Shown piece by piece: positions 29,265 to 37,381 of a DNA stretch of 64,000 bases. Origin of the DNA: CBDBEU01 sp965204565 (GTDB lineage: Bacteria; Pseudomonadota; Alphaproteobacteria; Rhizobiales; TMED25); assembly GCA_965204565.1 (NCBI GenBank), contig CBDBEU010000003.1, forward strand, positions 1 through 64,000, written 5' to 3'. Numbering within the stretch: position 1 is the stretch's first letter; each line of letters opens with the position of its first letter. The translations under genes and the position numbers were made by a program. The notes below the pieces were generated by a model. The model did not search any database. It was not told the origin of the DNA and saw nothing but the letters and a program-made list of their open reading frames with translations.

Positions 29265-29594
29265 TCAATTTCCGGAATTGGCGATGCGGGCGCGGCTTTG
29301 GTTCAGGCGATAGCTTTCGCCGTTCATCTCGAGGATGTTGACGTGATGTGTCAGCCGGTCGAGGAGGGCGCCGGTCAGGCGTTCGGTACCGAATGTTTCC
29401 GTCCATTCTTCGAACGGCAGGTTTGATGTGATGAGTGTGGAGCCGCGCTCGTAGCGCTGCGAGATCAGTTCGAAGAGGAGTTCGGCACCGATCTTGCTCA
29501 GCGGTACGAAGCCCGGTTCATCGATGATCATCAGTTTGACCCTGGCCATTTGGCGCTGGAGGCGCAGCAGACGCTTCTCATCGCGGGTGTAGCG
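29265..29594 (-). mobile_element. istB: IS21-family IstB C-terminal fragment
   Basis: The minus strand encodes DEKRLLRLQRQMARVKLMII-DEPGFVPLSKIGAELLFEL, then SQRYERGSTLITSNLPFEEW and LTGALLDRLTHHVNILEMNG, the C-terminal AAA+ half of IstB. The N-terminal half with Walker A is absent; homology begins abruptly at about 29594. It lies downstream of the phage tail genes on the same strand and may mark the edge of that module. Confidence 0.88.
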
Positions 29595-29756
29595 TGACAC
29601 CCGGTTTGAGCTTTTTTGACACCGGGTTTGATCACAGCGCAGGTCATCTTCAGCGGCCGTTTTTGTCATATCGGCGGTGGCCAGGTATTGGTTTTATCGC
29701 TTCCGATCGTCTCTCTCTCTCTCTCGAACACCTTTCAACATCCATTTGAAGGCCCC

Positions 29757-30752
29757 TCATTTCTTTGGCGTCTCCGGCGCTTCGACCTCGATTGTGGTTA
29801 TGAATCCCGCCGAGCGTTCAAATGAGTGTGCGACGGCTCGTGCGCGCCACATGCCATTCTCCGCGGGTCCGAAGCCGCTGGCGATCACATCGGCTTCCGC
29901 GGTTGCATCGACACGGCCATATTGGGTGAAGTGTCCTTCCGCGCGTGCCCGGTTCAGCCTGGTCGCCTCGGCCTTCGCGCCCTGCCTGGCGTCTTCCCTG
30001 TTCTTGAAATGAGACTTGATGGTGCGGATAGGCCCCTTGCCGCCGGTGTCGACCGTTTCGAACCTGGTCTTTCCCTCCTTCGGATCATGCCACTTGGCGA
30101 CCACCTTGCCGTAGCGCGGACGCGGCTTGCCAGAGATGCTCCAGTCCCGGCATTCCGACCGCGTGATCAGAACCGGCGCAAGAGAGCCGCCGGAGCTCTT
30201 TTTCCGGCTACCGCGCGACACAAACAGGAACCTGCCGCCACCGGCTTTGAAAATGGCGTTGTGGCGGTCTGCAAGGCGGGTGGCGAAGTCCAGGGGCGAT
30301 TGGTCGCGCCGGGCTTCGTATTCGATTTCGATGCCTGACAGTTCGCCGTCGACCTCGATCTGCGCACCATGCTCGCCGAATACCTTTTGCAGCATCGAGC
30401 CAAGCGTGGTGTCATCGAAATGTTCGGTCTTCTTCTGCTTGAGCTCTTCGCGGATATCCGCAGCGTGGGCGGTGACGGTCAGCAACAACCCGTCCGGTCC
30501 GCCGGCAGATGTGTAGCCGTCGACCACGAATTTGCCCATCGAGGTGAGCGCGCCGCCGGCATAGCCGAACAGGGGTTCCAGAATGGCGCCCTCGTTCGGC
30601 AGGGCGATGGCATAACCGCGCCAGTCGAACGTGCATTCGAGCGTATCGCTTTCCTGTCCGCTTTCGTCCCTGATTCCGCATGAAATGAGCCTGGAATAGA
30701 AAATGCCGTTGACCGGCGAACCGCCTGCCAGCACCCTGATGACCGGACGCAT
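29757..30752 (-). CDS. Phage tail protein, P2 gpD-like (late control D family)
   Basis: 331 residues of the P2 gpD / VgrG-like N-terminal family, the hub component that sits between the tail tube and spike. Typical parts are the N-terminal strand-rich region with DTLECTFDWRG, the HFDDTTLGSMLQKVFGEHG segment, DQSPLDFATRLADRHNAIFK and a C-terminal HFKNREDARQGAKAEATRLNR helix. It is complete and in frame. It is the last gene of the tail operon, 3 bases after gpX, as in P2, where D ends the F operon. Confidence 0.9.
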   Translation of the reverse strand: MRPVIRVLAGGSPVNGIFYSRLISCGIRDESGQESDTLECTFDWRGYAIALPNEGAILEPLFGYAGGALTSMGKFVVDGYTSAGGPDGLLLTVTAHAADIREELKQKKTEHFDDTTLGSMLQKVFGEHGAQIEVDGELSGIEIEYEARRDQSPLDFATRLADRHNAIFKAGGGRFLFVSRGSRKKSSGGSLAPVLITRSECRDWSISGKPRPRYGKVVAKWHDPKEGKTRFETVDTGGKGPIRTIKSHFKNREDARQGAKAEATRLNRARAEGHFTQYGRVDATAEADVIASGFGPAENGMWRARAVAHSFERSAGFITTIEVEAPETPKK

Positions 30753-30755
30753 GGA

Positions 30756-30998
30756 TCAGCCCCATAGCCGGTTCGGGCCGATCGGTGTTTCCGTCTCGGC
30801 ATCCGGCATGACAATTTCGGTCCCGACCGGCACGTTGTGACTCACTTCCGCCAGGCCCGGATTGAGATCGAAGATTTGCTCGACATAACCGGAGAGCCGG
30901 GCGGCGCGGTCCGGGTCGTCAGGATAGAGTTGCTGGCGAAACTTCCAGGCGATTTCCTCGATGCCCATTTCGGTGCCGGTGACCTTGACCGTCGCCAT
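30756..30998 (-). CDS. Phage tail protein X-like (small LysM-type)
   Basis: 80 residues. GpX-type tail proteins are short LysM-like domains, and this one has the pattern WKFRQQLYPDDPDRAARLSG-YVEQIFDLNPGLAE followed by a GTEIVMPDAE turn, as in LysM binding modules. It is placed between gpU and gpD, the usual order in P2-like and Mu-like tails. The ATG overlaps the preceding gpU stop by a base. Confidence 0.85.
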   Translation of the reverse strand: MATVKVTGTEMGIEEIAWKFRQQLYPDDPDRAARLSGYVEQIFDLNPGLAEVSHNVPVGTEIVMPDAETETPIGPNRLWG

Positions 30999-31411
30999 CA
31001 GAACAGCCCTCCAAATGCACCGCCCCCATAGGGGGAGACGGTGACCGAGAATTCCAACTGCTTTCCCGCGCCGCTCCGGTCGATGTGAAATTGCGTGTCG
31101 GAAACCGTCTCAATGATGACCAGGCCGAAGACACGCCCCAGTGTCGCGCCCGAAAACCCGACCATCATCACAGGCGATCCGCGCGATTGTGTCGCGCGGA
31201 TCGCCTCATATTCACCGCGCCCGCCGAATTCGTCGGGAAACAGCAGCCCGTTGACGGTCTGGCTGTCAGGTCCGAGGCCGGTGAACTGCCGCGCCGCATG
31301 GCCGCCGAACCGCTTGATCGCCGGCCATACGGCCTGGCTCTCGCGTTCGAGCTTCTGATAGTTAAGACCTACGATCTCGAAGATATGCGGTCCGAGCGCC
31401 AGCAAAGCCAT
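30998..31411 (-). CDS. Phage tail protein, P2 gpU-like (tail terminator/completion)
   Basis: 137 residues beginning MALLALGPHIFEIVGLNYQK with FGGHAARQFTGLGPDSQTVN and a glycine-rich GGRGEYEAIRATQSRGSPVM segment, as in the gpU family that caps the tail. It starts directly at the tape-measure stop. Complete and in frame. Confidence 0.9.
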   Translation of the reverse strand: MALLALGPHIFEIVGLNYQKLERESQAVWPAIKRFGGHAARQFTGLGPDSQTVNGLLFPDEFGGRGEYEAIRATQSRGSPVMMVGFSGATLGRVFGLVIIETVSDTQFHIDRSGAGKQLEFSVTVSPYGGGAFGGLF

Positions 31412-34269
31412 TATTCGTCCACTCCGTCATGCAGGGCCGCAGCCTTGTTGCCGCCGCCCCGGCCGGCAGAAGCCGACACCCGCACATCGACCGATGCCTT
31501 CCTGATCTGCACCGCCGCCGCCCGGCCGATTGCCGTTCCCACAGTCGTTGCGGAGGCGCGCAGTTTCTGTTCCGCCGTATTGCCAGGCTCATTTCCGGCG
31601 TCCGATGCCGACGATCTGAGCTTGTTTCCGGCCCGCTCCGCTCCAGCCTCGAGTGCATCGCCGACACGACCGGCATCGGATACGAAATCGGTGAGCGCCT
31701 CGCCGATCTCGCGCACCGCTTTTTCTTCACCGATCGGTCGCGGCGTCGGCAATGCCGCACGCTCCCGGAAGGCGGTAAGGGCCGTTCCGAGTTCGCGACC
31801 GGCTGCGCTGAGCGACACGGACTGAACAGCCTGCGTCACTCGATCAAACCATTGCGGGTTCGGTTCGGTCAGTCCGGACCCGTCCGATTTCGGCGCATCG
31901 GGCTCTGGCGCGGTTGTCTCGGACGGTGCCGGTTGTTCCGGCTCATCGACAAAGCCGGCCTTCCATTGCGGGTTCGGTTCGGTCAGTCCGGACCCGTCCG
32001 ATTTCGGCGCATCGGGCTCTGGCGCGGTTGTCTCGGGCGGTGCCGATTGTTCCGGCTCATCGACAAAGCCGGCCTTTTCGGCGAACCATTTCATCCAGCT
32101 CGGCGGCTCCGGCCAATCGATATCGAATGAGATCAGCTCGCCAAGGGCATCAAACCTTGTACTGAACCAGTCTGTCAGGTCAGACCAGGCTTCTTCCATG
32201 CCGTCAATAATGAGCTCTACGATCAAAGTGCCAAGAGTGAACCGATATGTGATTGCCGACCGGATCGCGTTCCCGAGCCACTTGCCGATGCGCCGGCCGG
32301 CCGCTTCGACCTCGCCCTTCTCGGCATCGCCGAGCTGCTCCTGCGTGAACAGGTCGGAAAAGAAATTGTCAACGGCGTCCCTGGCCCTGGCAAGCCGGGC
32401 ATCAACGCCGGAGAAGTCGAACCAGCGGTCGAATGCGGCCATCGCCGCCTCGGCGTCTATTCCGATTATCTCGGCGATCTCGTCCACCCAGCCACGAACA
32501 TCCGAGACAAGGCTTTCCCACTTGCCTGAAATCCATTCGATATCGGGTGCAAAAGCATCGTAAAGGCCGTCTCCAAAACCCTTCATGAACGCTTTGAAAC
32601 GCTCCCGGTATTTGCAGAGCAGGAAGACAGCCGCTGCGATCAGGCCGACGGTGAGAACGACCGGCCATCCGGCAGCTGCGATCGCCGACAAGGCCACAAC
32701 GGCAGCGGTGCGCAAACCGGTAAACAGCGTCGTCAGAGCCGTTCCCCTGCCGAAGGTCGCAAGCATGTGCAATCCCGCCAGTGCGCCCTTGATCCGCCCG
32801 GGTGCGATCGATGCCAGAAACCAGCCGGCAGAACGGGCCAGACGACCGAATATCCGGCCGGCGCCGGCAAGCATCCTGATTGGCCCGGCCAATAGCGCCA
32901 CATTGCGACCGGCGCGGCCAAAGCGCATGAACAGGCCAAGAAACCTGAACAGTCGCAGGCCGAACGCTGCCCAGAGGAAACCGGCCACGCGCGATGCAAT
33001 GCCGAAGGCCAGCATTGCGGTTGCGCTCTGCACGAGCACGCTTGCCGGTTCCGGGTTGGCCTGTGCCCAGGCGGCAAACTGATCGGTTACGCCCCCGACG
33101 GTTTCCGCGAGCTTCAGTAGTGGCGGCAGCAACACCGTTCCGATCAGGATTGCGGTGCGAGTAAGCCGGTTTTTCAGCAGATCGAACTGCCTTGTCGCGC
33201 CAGATGCCTGTTTGCGGGCTTCCTCCACAGCCGAGCCGGCGTATGCGGCCGCATCACCGGTAAGTTCAAAGGCCTGTTTCAGCAGTTCGGGATTGCCGAG
33301 GAACTTGGCGAAGTCGTCGGCGAAGTCCTGACCGACCAGGGCGATAAGGGCTTCCATACCCTTTTTGCTTTCGGCCATTGCCGCAAACAGGTTCCGGATC
33401 GCCGCCGCGCCGTCTGTATCCAGGTCCCCCAGGAACTGCTCACGCGAGGTGCCAAGTGCCTCGAATGCGTCCTCGACACCCTTGGCGTTGGCCTCGACCC
33501 GGGTGGCCATGGCGTTGAAGCCGCGCGCCGCTGTCTCGGGTATGATGCCGGCTGCGATCATCGCCGCGCCAACCGAGCCGGTCTCGATTGCCGTCAAATT
33601 GAATATCTTCGCCGCGCCCGCTGCCCGATTGGTAAAATTCGTGATCTCCGCTGCCTTTGCCGCCATGTTGTTCGACAGGTGATTTGTCGCGTCGCCAAGG
33701 GTTTCCAAACCCTCCCGATTGAGGCGATAGACATTGCGCAGCTTGGCGAAACGCTCGCCGATCTCCGCGCCGGCCATGTCGAAGGCGACGGCTGCGTTGG
33801 CCACATAGAGTGAGAAGGCTTCCAGTTCATTGACCGGCACGCCGCCCTGGGCGGCCTCGGCCATGAGTTCGATAATGTCCTTTGCCGCAACCGGGACAAT
33901 GGCGCTGGTGTCGAGCGCGAATTTACGAAGCTCCTGAAGCCGCTTCAATGGGGCATCGACGACCTTTTCAAGGCCCTTGAATGACTGGTCGAAGTCAGCG
34001 GCGAGTTTCACCGGGGCGGCAAACGACAGCGCCATGCCAAGCGCGCCGGTAAGGCGGGAACGTGCATGTGAGGCGCGGGCTTCAAGGCGGTTCAGATGAT
34101 CGCCGAAGGCTCGCTCGTCAAAGCGGGTGGCAAGACCGGATGTGACGACCTCTTCCAGGCCGCGACCGAAATCGCGCACGCCCGTGCGCATCCCCTGAAG
34201 CGTCCTTTTGAATTTGGACGCTTCCGCCGAATATCGGTCTATCAGGGAGACAATGACCGAGACGTTCAT
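31411..34269 (-). CDS. Phage tail tape measure protein
   Basis: 952 residues, the longest gene of the tail module, whose length should set tail length. The N-terminal 330 residues have the TMP core (DRYSAEASKFKRTLQGMRTG, NAMATRVEANAKGVEDAFEA, FADDFAKFLGNPELLKQAFE). The middle has hydrophobic segments (FLWAAFGLRLFRFLGLFMRF and VALSAIAAAGWPVVLTVGLI), thought to act in membrane passage. The C-terminal part has a Pro/Glu-rich region with a perfect-length tandem duplication of 38 residues. The start overlaps the preceding small gene by 4 bases. The frame is intact. Confidence 0.92.
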   Translation of the reverse strand: MNVSVIVSLIDRYSAEASKFKRTLQGMRTGVRDFGRGLEEVVTSGLATRFDERAFGDHLNRLEARASHARSRLTGALGMALSFAAPVKLAADFDQSFKGLEKVVDAPLKRLQELRKFALDTSAIVPVAAKDIIELMAEAAQGGVPVNELEAFSLYVANAAVAFDMAGAEIGERFAKLRNVYRLNREGLETLGDATNHLSNNMAAKAAEITNFTNRAAGAAKIFNLTAIETGSVGAAMIAAGIIPETAARGFNAMATRVEANAKGVEDAFEALGTSREQFLGDLDTDGAAAIRNLFAAMAESKKGMEALIALVGQDFADDFAKFLGNPELLKQAFELTGDAAAYAGSAVEEARKQASGATRQFDLLKNRLTRTAILIGTVLLPPLLKLAETVGGVTDQFAAWAQANPEPASVLVQSATAMLAFGIASRVAGFLWAAFGLRLFRFLGLFMRFGRAGRNVALLAGPIRMLAGAGRIFGRLARSAGWFLASIAPGRIKGALAGLHMLATFGRGTALTTLFTGLRTAAVVALSAIAAAGWPVVLTVGLIAAAVFLLCKYRERFKAFMKGFGDGLYDAFAPDIEWISGKWESLVSDVRGWVDEIAEIIGIDAEAAMAAFDRWFDFSGVDARLARARDAVDNFFSDLFTQEQLGDAEKGEVEAAGRRIGKWLGNAIRSAITYRFTLGTLIVELIIDGMEEAWSDLTDWFSTRFDALGELISFDIDWPEPPSWMKWFAEKAGFVDEPEQSAPPETTAPEPDAPKSDGSGLTEPNPQWKAGFVDEPEQPAPSETTAPEPDAPKSDGSGLTEPNPQWFDRVTQAVQSVSLSAAGRELGTALTAFRERAALPTPRPIGEEKAVREIGEALTDFVSDAGRVGDALEAGAERAGNKLRSSASDAGNEPGNTAEQKLRASATTVGTAIGRAAAVQIRKASVDVRVSASAGRGGGNKAAALHDGVDE
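31849..32076 (-). repeat. Two tandem 114-bp units inside the tape measure gene
   Basis: Two copies of a 114-base unit (31849-31962 and 31963-32076) encode KAGFVDEPEQSAPPETTAPE... and KAGFVDEPEQPAPSETTAPE..., differing at only a few positions. The frame is preserved. It lies in a Pro-rich linker, where length change should be tolerated. Confidence 0.95.
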
Positions 34270-34457
34270 GGATTGCCGCCTCCGTCGGCTCCAGCTTTCA
34301 GAGCACCGGCAATTGCATTCAGAAGCCGGCCATTGTCCCGATCGGCGGCGGCAAGCGCCTGTTCGTGCCAGAAAGCAAGTTCGTCGAGCTCAAGGTCACC
34401 GATCTCCAGCGCGGACCAGCCGAAGCGGCCGGCTATGTCGCCTGGCCCGAAGAGCAA
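34266..34457 (-). CDS. Tail assembly chaperone extension, P2 gpE'-like
   Basis: A 63-residue open frame (DIAGRFGWSALEIGDLELDE, ALAAADRDNGRLLNAIAG) that overlaps the end of the preceding gene and lies in its -1 frame. Its only start candidate is a TTG at 34457 without a clear ribosome-binding site, and the frame is open upstream to the T7 slip site. I infer it is made as a C-terminal extension by frameshifting, as for P2 E/E' and lambda G/GT. It ends 4 bases into the tape measure start. Confidence 0.78.
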   Translation of the reverse strand: MLFGPGDIAGRFGWSALEIGDLELDELAFWHEQALAAADRDNGRLLNAIAGALKAGADGGGNP

Positions 34458-34858
34458 GGCGCTCGCGTCAATGTCTCGAGCGCGGGAAAAAAATCGGCTA
34501 GGGCCCTTCCGATTGCCGGATAATCGGCCGGATCGATCAAAAGGAATTGCTCCGGTGTCACGCCAAACAGTTTTGCCAAAGCCGCCGCCAGGGCGTCGAG
34601 CTTGTGGGCATCCAGAAGCGAAGCGATCCGACCGACCAGTTCGCTATCCCCCGATTTGAGCGCGGCGACCTTGTCCTGCATGCTGTCCCCGTCGCCCGAC
34701 AACAAAATGGTCACGATGTCCTTGCCGAACAGCTTGATCAGTTCCAGGACGTTGGCGGTCTTCGGGCGGCTGATCGTCAGCTTTGAGATCGCCGCATTGC
34801 CCTCCAGTTCGATCGGAAAGGTGAGCCTGACGTCTACCGAGCTTGCCGCCTTCGTCAT
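34433..34858 (-). CDS. Phage tail assembly protein, P2 gpE-like chaperone
   Basis: 141 residues beginning MTKAASSVDVRLTFPIELEG with the TISRPKTANVLELIKLFGKD segment and a helical C-terminal half with FGVTPEQFLLIDPADYPAIG. This fits the tail-assembly chaperones encoded between tail tube and tape measure genes. The normal product would end after the stop at 34433; the last 20 residues are read beyond the slip site. It starts 4 bases into the stop of the tail tube gene (ATGA-type coupling). Confidence 0.85.
   Translation of the reverse strand: MTKAASSVDVRLTFPIELEGNAAISKLTISRPKTANVLELIKLFGKDIVTILLSGDGDSMQDKVAALKSGDSELVGRIASLLDAHKLDALAAALAKLFGVTPEQFLLIDPADYPAIGRALADFFPALETLTRAPCSSGQAT
34487..34493 (-). 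other. Putative -1 ribosomal frameshift site (T7 slippery heptamer)
   Basis: On the coding strand the codons are GAT TTT TTT CCC, so the heptamer T TTT TTT fits the X XXY YYZ rule exactly. A -1 slip continues through SRARDIDASALLFGPGDIAG without a stop into the downstream frame ending at 34266. The downstream sequence is GC-rich and could form a stimulatory structure; I did not fold it. Confidence 0.7.
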
Positions 34859-35388
34859 CCGCCAACCCTCAGGATGCGGCGATGATCGTCACCGACGCCC
34901 GTGCCGTTGAGAATGGTCCAGCCGCCAAGCCGGAAATTGAACGCGCGTATGACCTTCTTGTCGTGCACCTCGGAATACCAGGTCACTGCCGAAAGCATGT
35001 GATCGTAGCCGGCCTTCTCGCCGCCCTTCATCTGTTCGGGATCGATCTTCATCAGACGGGCCTTGATATCGACCGTCACCTCGATTGCGCGGCCGCTGTC
35101 GTCCTCATCGTCGAACAGCGACTTGACCGCCGTGAACGAAGTGCGCTGCCCCGGCGGACTACCGAACAGCACGTCCATGTCAGGATTGTGCGAGACCAGC
35201 TTGAAGGGCAGTTCCAGCTTGTTGGTGATGCCGAGCGGGACCGCTGTTTCGCCGGTGCCGCCTCCCGGCGTGAAGTCGAAGCTTTTTTCCTCCAGGACCG
35301 GAAGCTTCATCTCCTCGATTTCGATGGTCAGCGCCATGGTGTCCCCGGCAATCAGGGTAAATCCGCGAAGCAGGCGAAGATTGTTCAT
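34855..35388 (-). CDS. Phage major tail tube protein, P2 gpFII-like
   Basis: 177 residues: MNNLRLLRGFTLIAGDTMAL at the N-terminus, then a strand-rich domain (TIEIEEMKLPVLEEKSFDFT, GITNKLELPFKLVSHNPDMD) and a C-terminal HDKKVIRAFNFRLGGWTILN. This is the FII tail tube pattern. It is 11 bases after the sheath stop and complete. A short glycine-rich tail (ILRVGG) ends the protein. Confidence 0.9.
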   Translation of the reverse strand: MNNLRLLRGFTLIAGDTMALTIEIEEMKLPVLEEKSFDFTPGGGTGETAVPLGITNKLELPFKLVSHNPDMDVLFGSPPGQRTSFTAVKSLFDDEDDSGRAIEVTVDIKARLMKIDPEQMKGGEKAGYDHMLSAVTWYSEVHDKKVIRAFNFRLGGWTILNGTGVGDDHRRILRVGG

Positions 35389-35399
35389 GTCGGTTCTCC

Positions 35400-36632
35400 T
35401 TATGCTGCGCGATCGAGACCGGTCAGAATGTCCTCGGCCAGAACGTTGAAGTAGACCGAGTTGCGGCGGAAACCGAACTGCAGGTCATTGAGCGGCGGCG
35501 CTTCCTCGGCGTCGAATTCAACGCGCAGGATGCCGGACCGCAGCGACTGGGACGAGTTGCGCGCCTTGTCCCAATAGGCCCGCCCCCCGAGGATGGCGCC
35601 GTCTGCCTTTAATTCGTCCAGAAAGATTTGCAGCGACCGGATGATGGCGATGCCGAGCTGTGCCGACAGGTTTTCGTCCATTACCGAGCGGAACGCCGGT
35701 GCAATGGCCTTTTCGATCGCAGCCCGCGTCCGCGTCACGTTGATGAACCGCCACAGAGCATCGGACGACGTGGTCTCGCTGCCCCAAAGGATCGTTCCGT
35801 TGGCGGCTACCGCGCCGCCTGCGCCCTGAACGGTCACGGCCGGAATGATCGTATTGATACGGTTTTCGTTCAGATAGTTGGCCTCATGGCTGGCCTCGCC
35901 ATCGAAATAGGACACCGGTCGCGATGTGCCGACAATGCCGCCGATCGCCTGATTGGACGGCGACCAGTATGGTCCGCCCCTGTCCTGGTCACGCTTGACA
36001 AACAGGCCGGCAACACGCGCCGAGGCAGGCGCAACCACATTGCCCGCCAGCTTGACGGCCGGCTCGACCAGATAGGTGTACCGGTCGGAGAAATCGGCGC
36101 GATAGGCGAGCGCGCTTTCCTTGGTCGTCGCCGGGCAATCGCCGATCTTGACCGCCTTCAGCGCTGCTGAGATGCCTTCGAGTTCGGCCATGACCGGGTT
36201 CTTGCCGCCGCCCGGCCGCTGCGAAGTGTAACCGGGAACGATCAGAAGTCCCGGCTCGACACCCGTGTGCCCCTTGGCATAGCGGAAGGCATTGACGCCG
36301 GTCATCGCGGCGCTCGACCCGGCCAGATTGGCCAGGGTAGTGTCGGTATCGACGCCTTCGGCCACGCGGACCAGCACGATGGATGCGACGACACCCTGGT
36401 CGCTGATCGCATCGATGGCCGCCCTGGCGGTTCCCGTTGCGCCGAGATCCGCGATCTTGTCGGTGTCGTTGGAGTAGAAGTGAACAGGTTCGTTTAGCGG
36501 AAATTTGCTTGCATCGGCAGCCTCCGCGACTACCGCCATGCCGATCGAAGACAGATCGGCGGCAGAAATCGGAAGTTCGGTTTTACCAGCGTCAAAGACG
36601 CGGACGCCATGGTTGTAAGGGGCTGTCGCCAT
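35400..36632 (-). CDS. Phage contractile tail sheath protein, P2 gpFI-like
   Basis: 410 residues starting MATAPYNHGVRVFDAGKTEL. Sheath hallmarks: HGVRV with an early TELPISA, the insertion domain FSDRYTYLVEP, SPSNQAIGGIVGTSRPVSYF, NENRINTIIP, and the C-terminal domain LWRFINVTRTRAAIEKAIAP plus GRAYWDKARN. The length is close to P2 FI. The upstream baseplate and fibre genes that precede FI in P2 are missing; the start overlaps a truncated unrelated small gene instead. Confidence 0.93.
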   Translation of the reverse strand: MATAPYNHGVRVFDAGKTELPISAADLSSIGMAVVAEAADASKFPLNEPVHFYSNDTDKIADLGATGTARAAIDAISDQGVVASIVLVRVAEGVDTDTTLANLAGSSAAMTGVNAFRYAKGHTGVEPGLLIVPGYTSQRPGGGKNPVMAELEGISAALKAVKIGDCPATTKESALAYRADFSDRYTYLVEPAVKLAGNVVAPASARVAGLFVKRDQDRGGPYWSPSNQAIGGIVGTSRPVSYFDGEASHEANYLNENRINTIIPAVTVQGAGGAVAANGTILWGSETTSSDALWRFINVTRTRAAIEKAIAPAFRSVMDENLSAQLGIAIIRSLQIFLDELKADGAILGGRAYWDKARNSSQSLRSGILRVEFDAEEAPPLNDLQFGFRRNSVYFNVLAEDILTGLDRAA

Positions 36633-36738
36633 GGTCGATCCTTATCTTTCTTGCACCCACCTGGCGCGGGTAGACCTCGCGGCGCATTCGGATTTCACAG
36701 TTGGCTTCGCCGATCTGCGTCTGGATCGAGACCGCCAT
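36592..36738 (-). CDS. Small phage protein, 3' end replaced at sheath junction
   Basis: 48 residues: MAVSIQTQIGEANCEIRMRR, EVYPRQVGARK. A good GGAGGAG ribosome-binding site precedes the ATG at 36738. The first 30 residues look like a conserved small prophage protein that normally continues further; from about 36655 on the frame simply runs into the sheath gene leader and start in another frame. I read this as the deletion junction that fused an early-region gene cluster to the tail module. The function is unknown. Confidence 0.55.
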   Translation of the reverse strand: MAVSIQTQIGEANCEIRMRREVYPRQVGARKIRIDHGDSPLQPWRPRL

Positions 36739-36943
36739 CGGCTACTCCTCCGTCCTGCCGATCGTGTCGCCATTCAGCCCGCGCGTCCGCTCCACCAGGA
36801 TCGAGCGGCCCCTCGGCGGGATTCTCCGCCCGGTCCGGATGGAGATCGTAGAAAACCTCTCCGCCGGCATGGCGGAGGATGATCGCGATCCGCGCGCAAT
36901 CCGCGCGCTCGGTCACACACAGCGCCAGCCCGTCCGCGCTCAT
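36695..36943 (-). CDS. Small phage-type protein, probably frameshifted
   Basis: From the ATG at 36943 (overlapping the previous stop as ATGA) it reads MSADGLALCVTERADCARIA, ILRHAGGEVFYDLHPDRAEN. The second half of this frame looks random, whereas another frame reads RRIPPRGRSILVERTRGLNG-DTIGRTEE and stops just before the next gene's start. A one-base shift near 36815 is therefore likely. I do not recognise the family. Confidence 0.5.
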   Translation of the reverse strand: MSADGLALCVTERADCARIAIILRHAGGEVFYDLHPDRAENPAEGPLDPGGADARAEWRHDRQDGGVADGGLDPDADRRSQL

Positions 36944-37218
36944 GCCGACACCGCCTTTTCCGGGCGGAACCGATGCCGGTCGATCAGCCGGTAGCCAACG
37001 CCCCACACGGCCTTGATTTGCACGCCGGACGGCCCCGGCCTCCGACGCAGATTATGGATCTGGGCATCGACGATCTTCGGATCGGGCCATGGCTCCGGTC
37101 GGTCGCTGACGATCACCTGATAGATATGCTCTTTCGCCGCCACCTCATGCGCGACCAGGCAGCGGAACACCATCTGCAATTGCGGCGGGAGATAGACGCC
37201 CATCGGAAACATCGTCAC
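36940..37218 (-). CDS. Small winged-helix DNA-binding protein (prophage)
   Basis: 92 residues; the last two-thirds resemble the C-terminal winged helix of OmpR/PhoB-type regulators (DAQIHNLRRRPGPSGVQIKA-VWGVGYRLI is the recognition helix and wing). There is no receiver domain. Such stand-alone wHTH proteins are found in rhizobial prophages near early genes. The start could be ATG at 37218, 37212 or 37203. It heads a coupled run of three small genes. Confidence 0.65.
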   Translation of the reverse strand: MTMFPMGVYLPPQLQMVFRCLVAHEVAAKEHIYQVIVSDRPEPWPDPKIVDAQIHNLRRRPGPSGVQIKAVWGVGYRLIDRHRFRPEKAVSA

Positions 37219-37381
37219 CCAGGACGGCGCCGCGCTTGATCTCGCCGTATTTCAGCCCCCATACCTCGCGATAGGTCGAGACGAATTGCGCCCGGTCCAG
37301 CACCGACAGATCGTTGCGAAACAGATTTTCGACAATCTCGATCAGTGTCGCCTCGCCGTCGGCGGAGGCGCCCAGATCATC
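37207..37381 (-). pseudogene. ParB-like domain fragment
   Basis: One frame reads GEATLIEIVENLFRNDLSVL-DRAQFVSTYREVWGLKYGEI, which matches the end of a ParB-type N-terminal domain (the E-N-L-x-R-x-x-L-S segment). Neither the start nor the rest of the domain is present; upstream the same DNA belongs to a small membrane protein frame. Probably a leftover of a phage ParB-like regulator. Confidence 0.55.

Noticed and set aside
29709..29724. CT dinucleotide run
   Set aside because: Short, between genes, downstream of the tail operon; no link to a start or promoter that it could switch.
31085..32165. Long plus-strand frames opposite gpU and the tape measure gene
   Set aside because: High-GC antisense frames; the minus-strand genes are complete members of known tail families.
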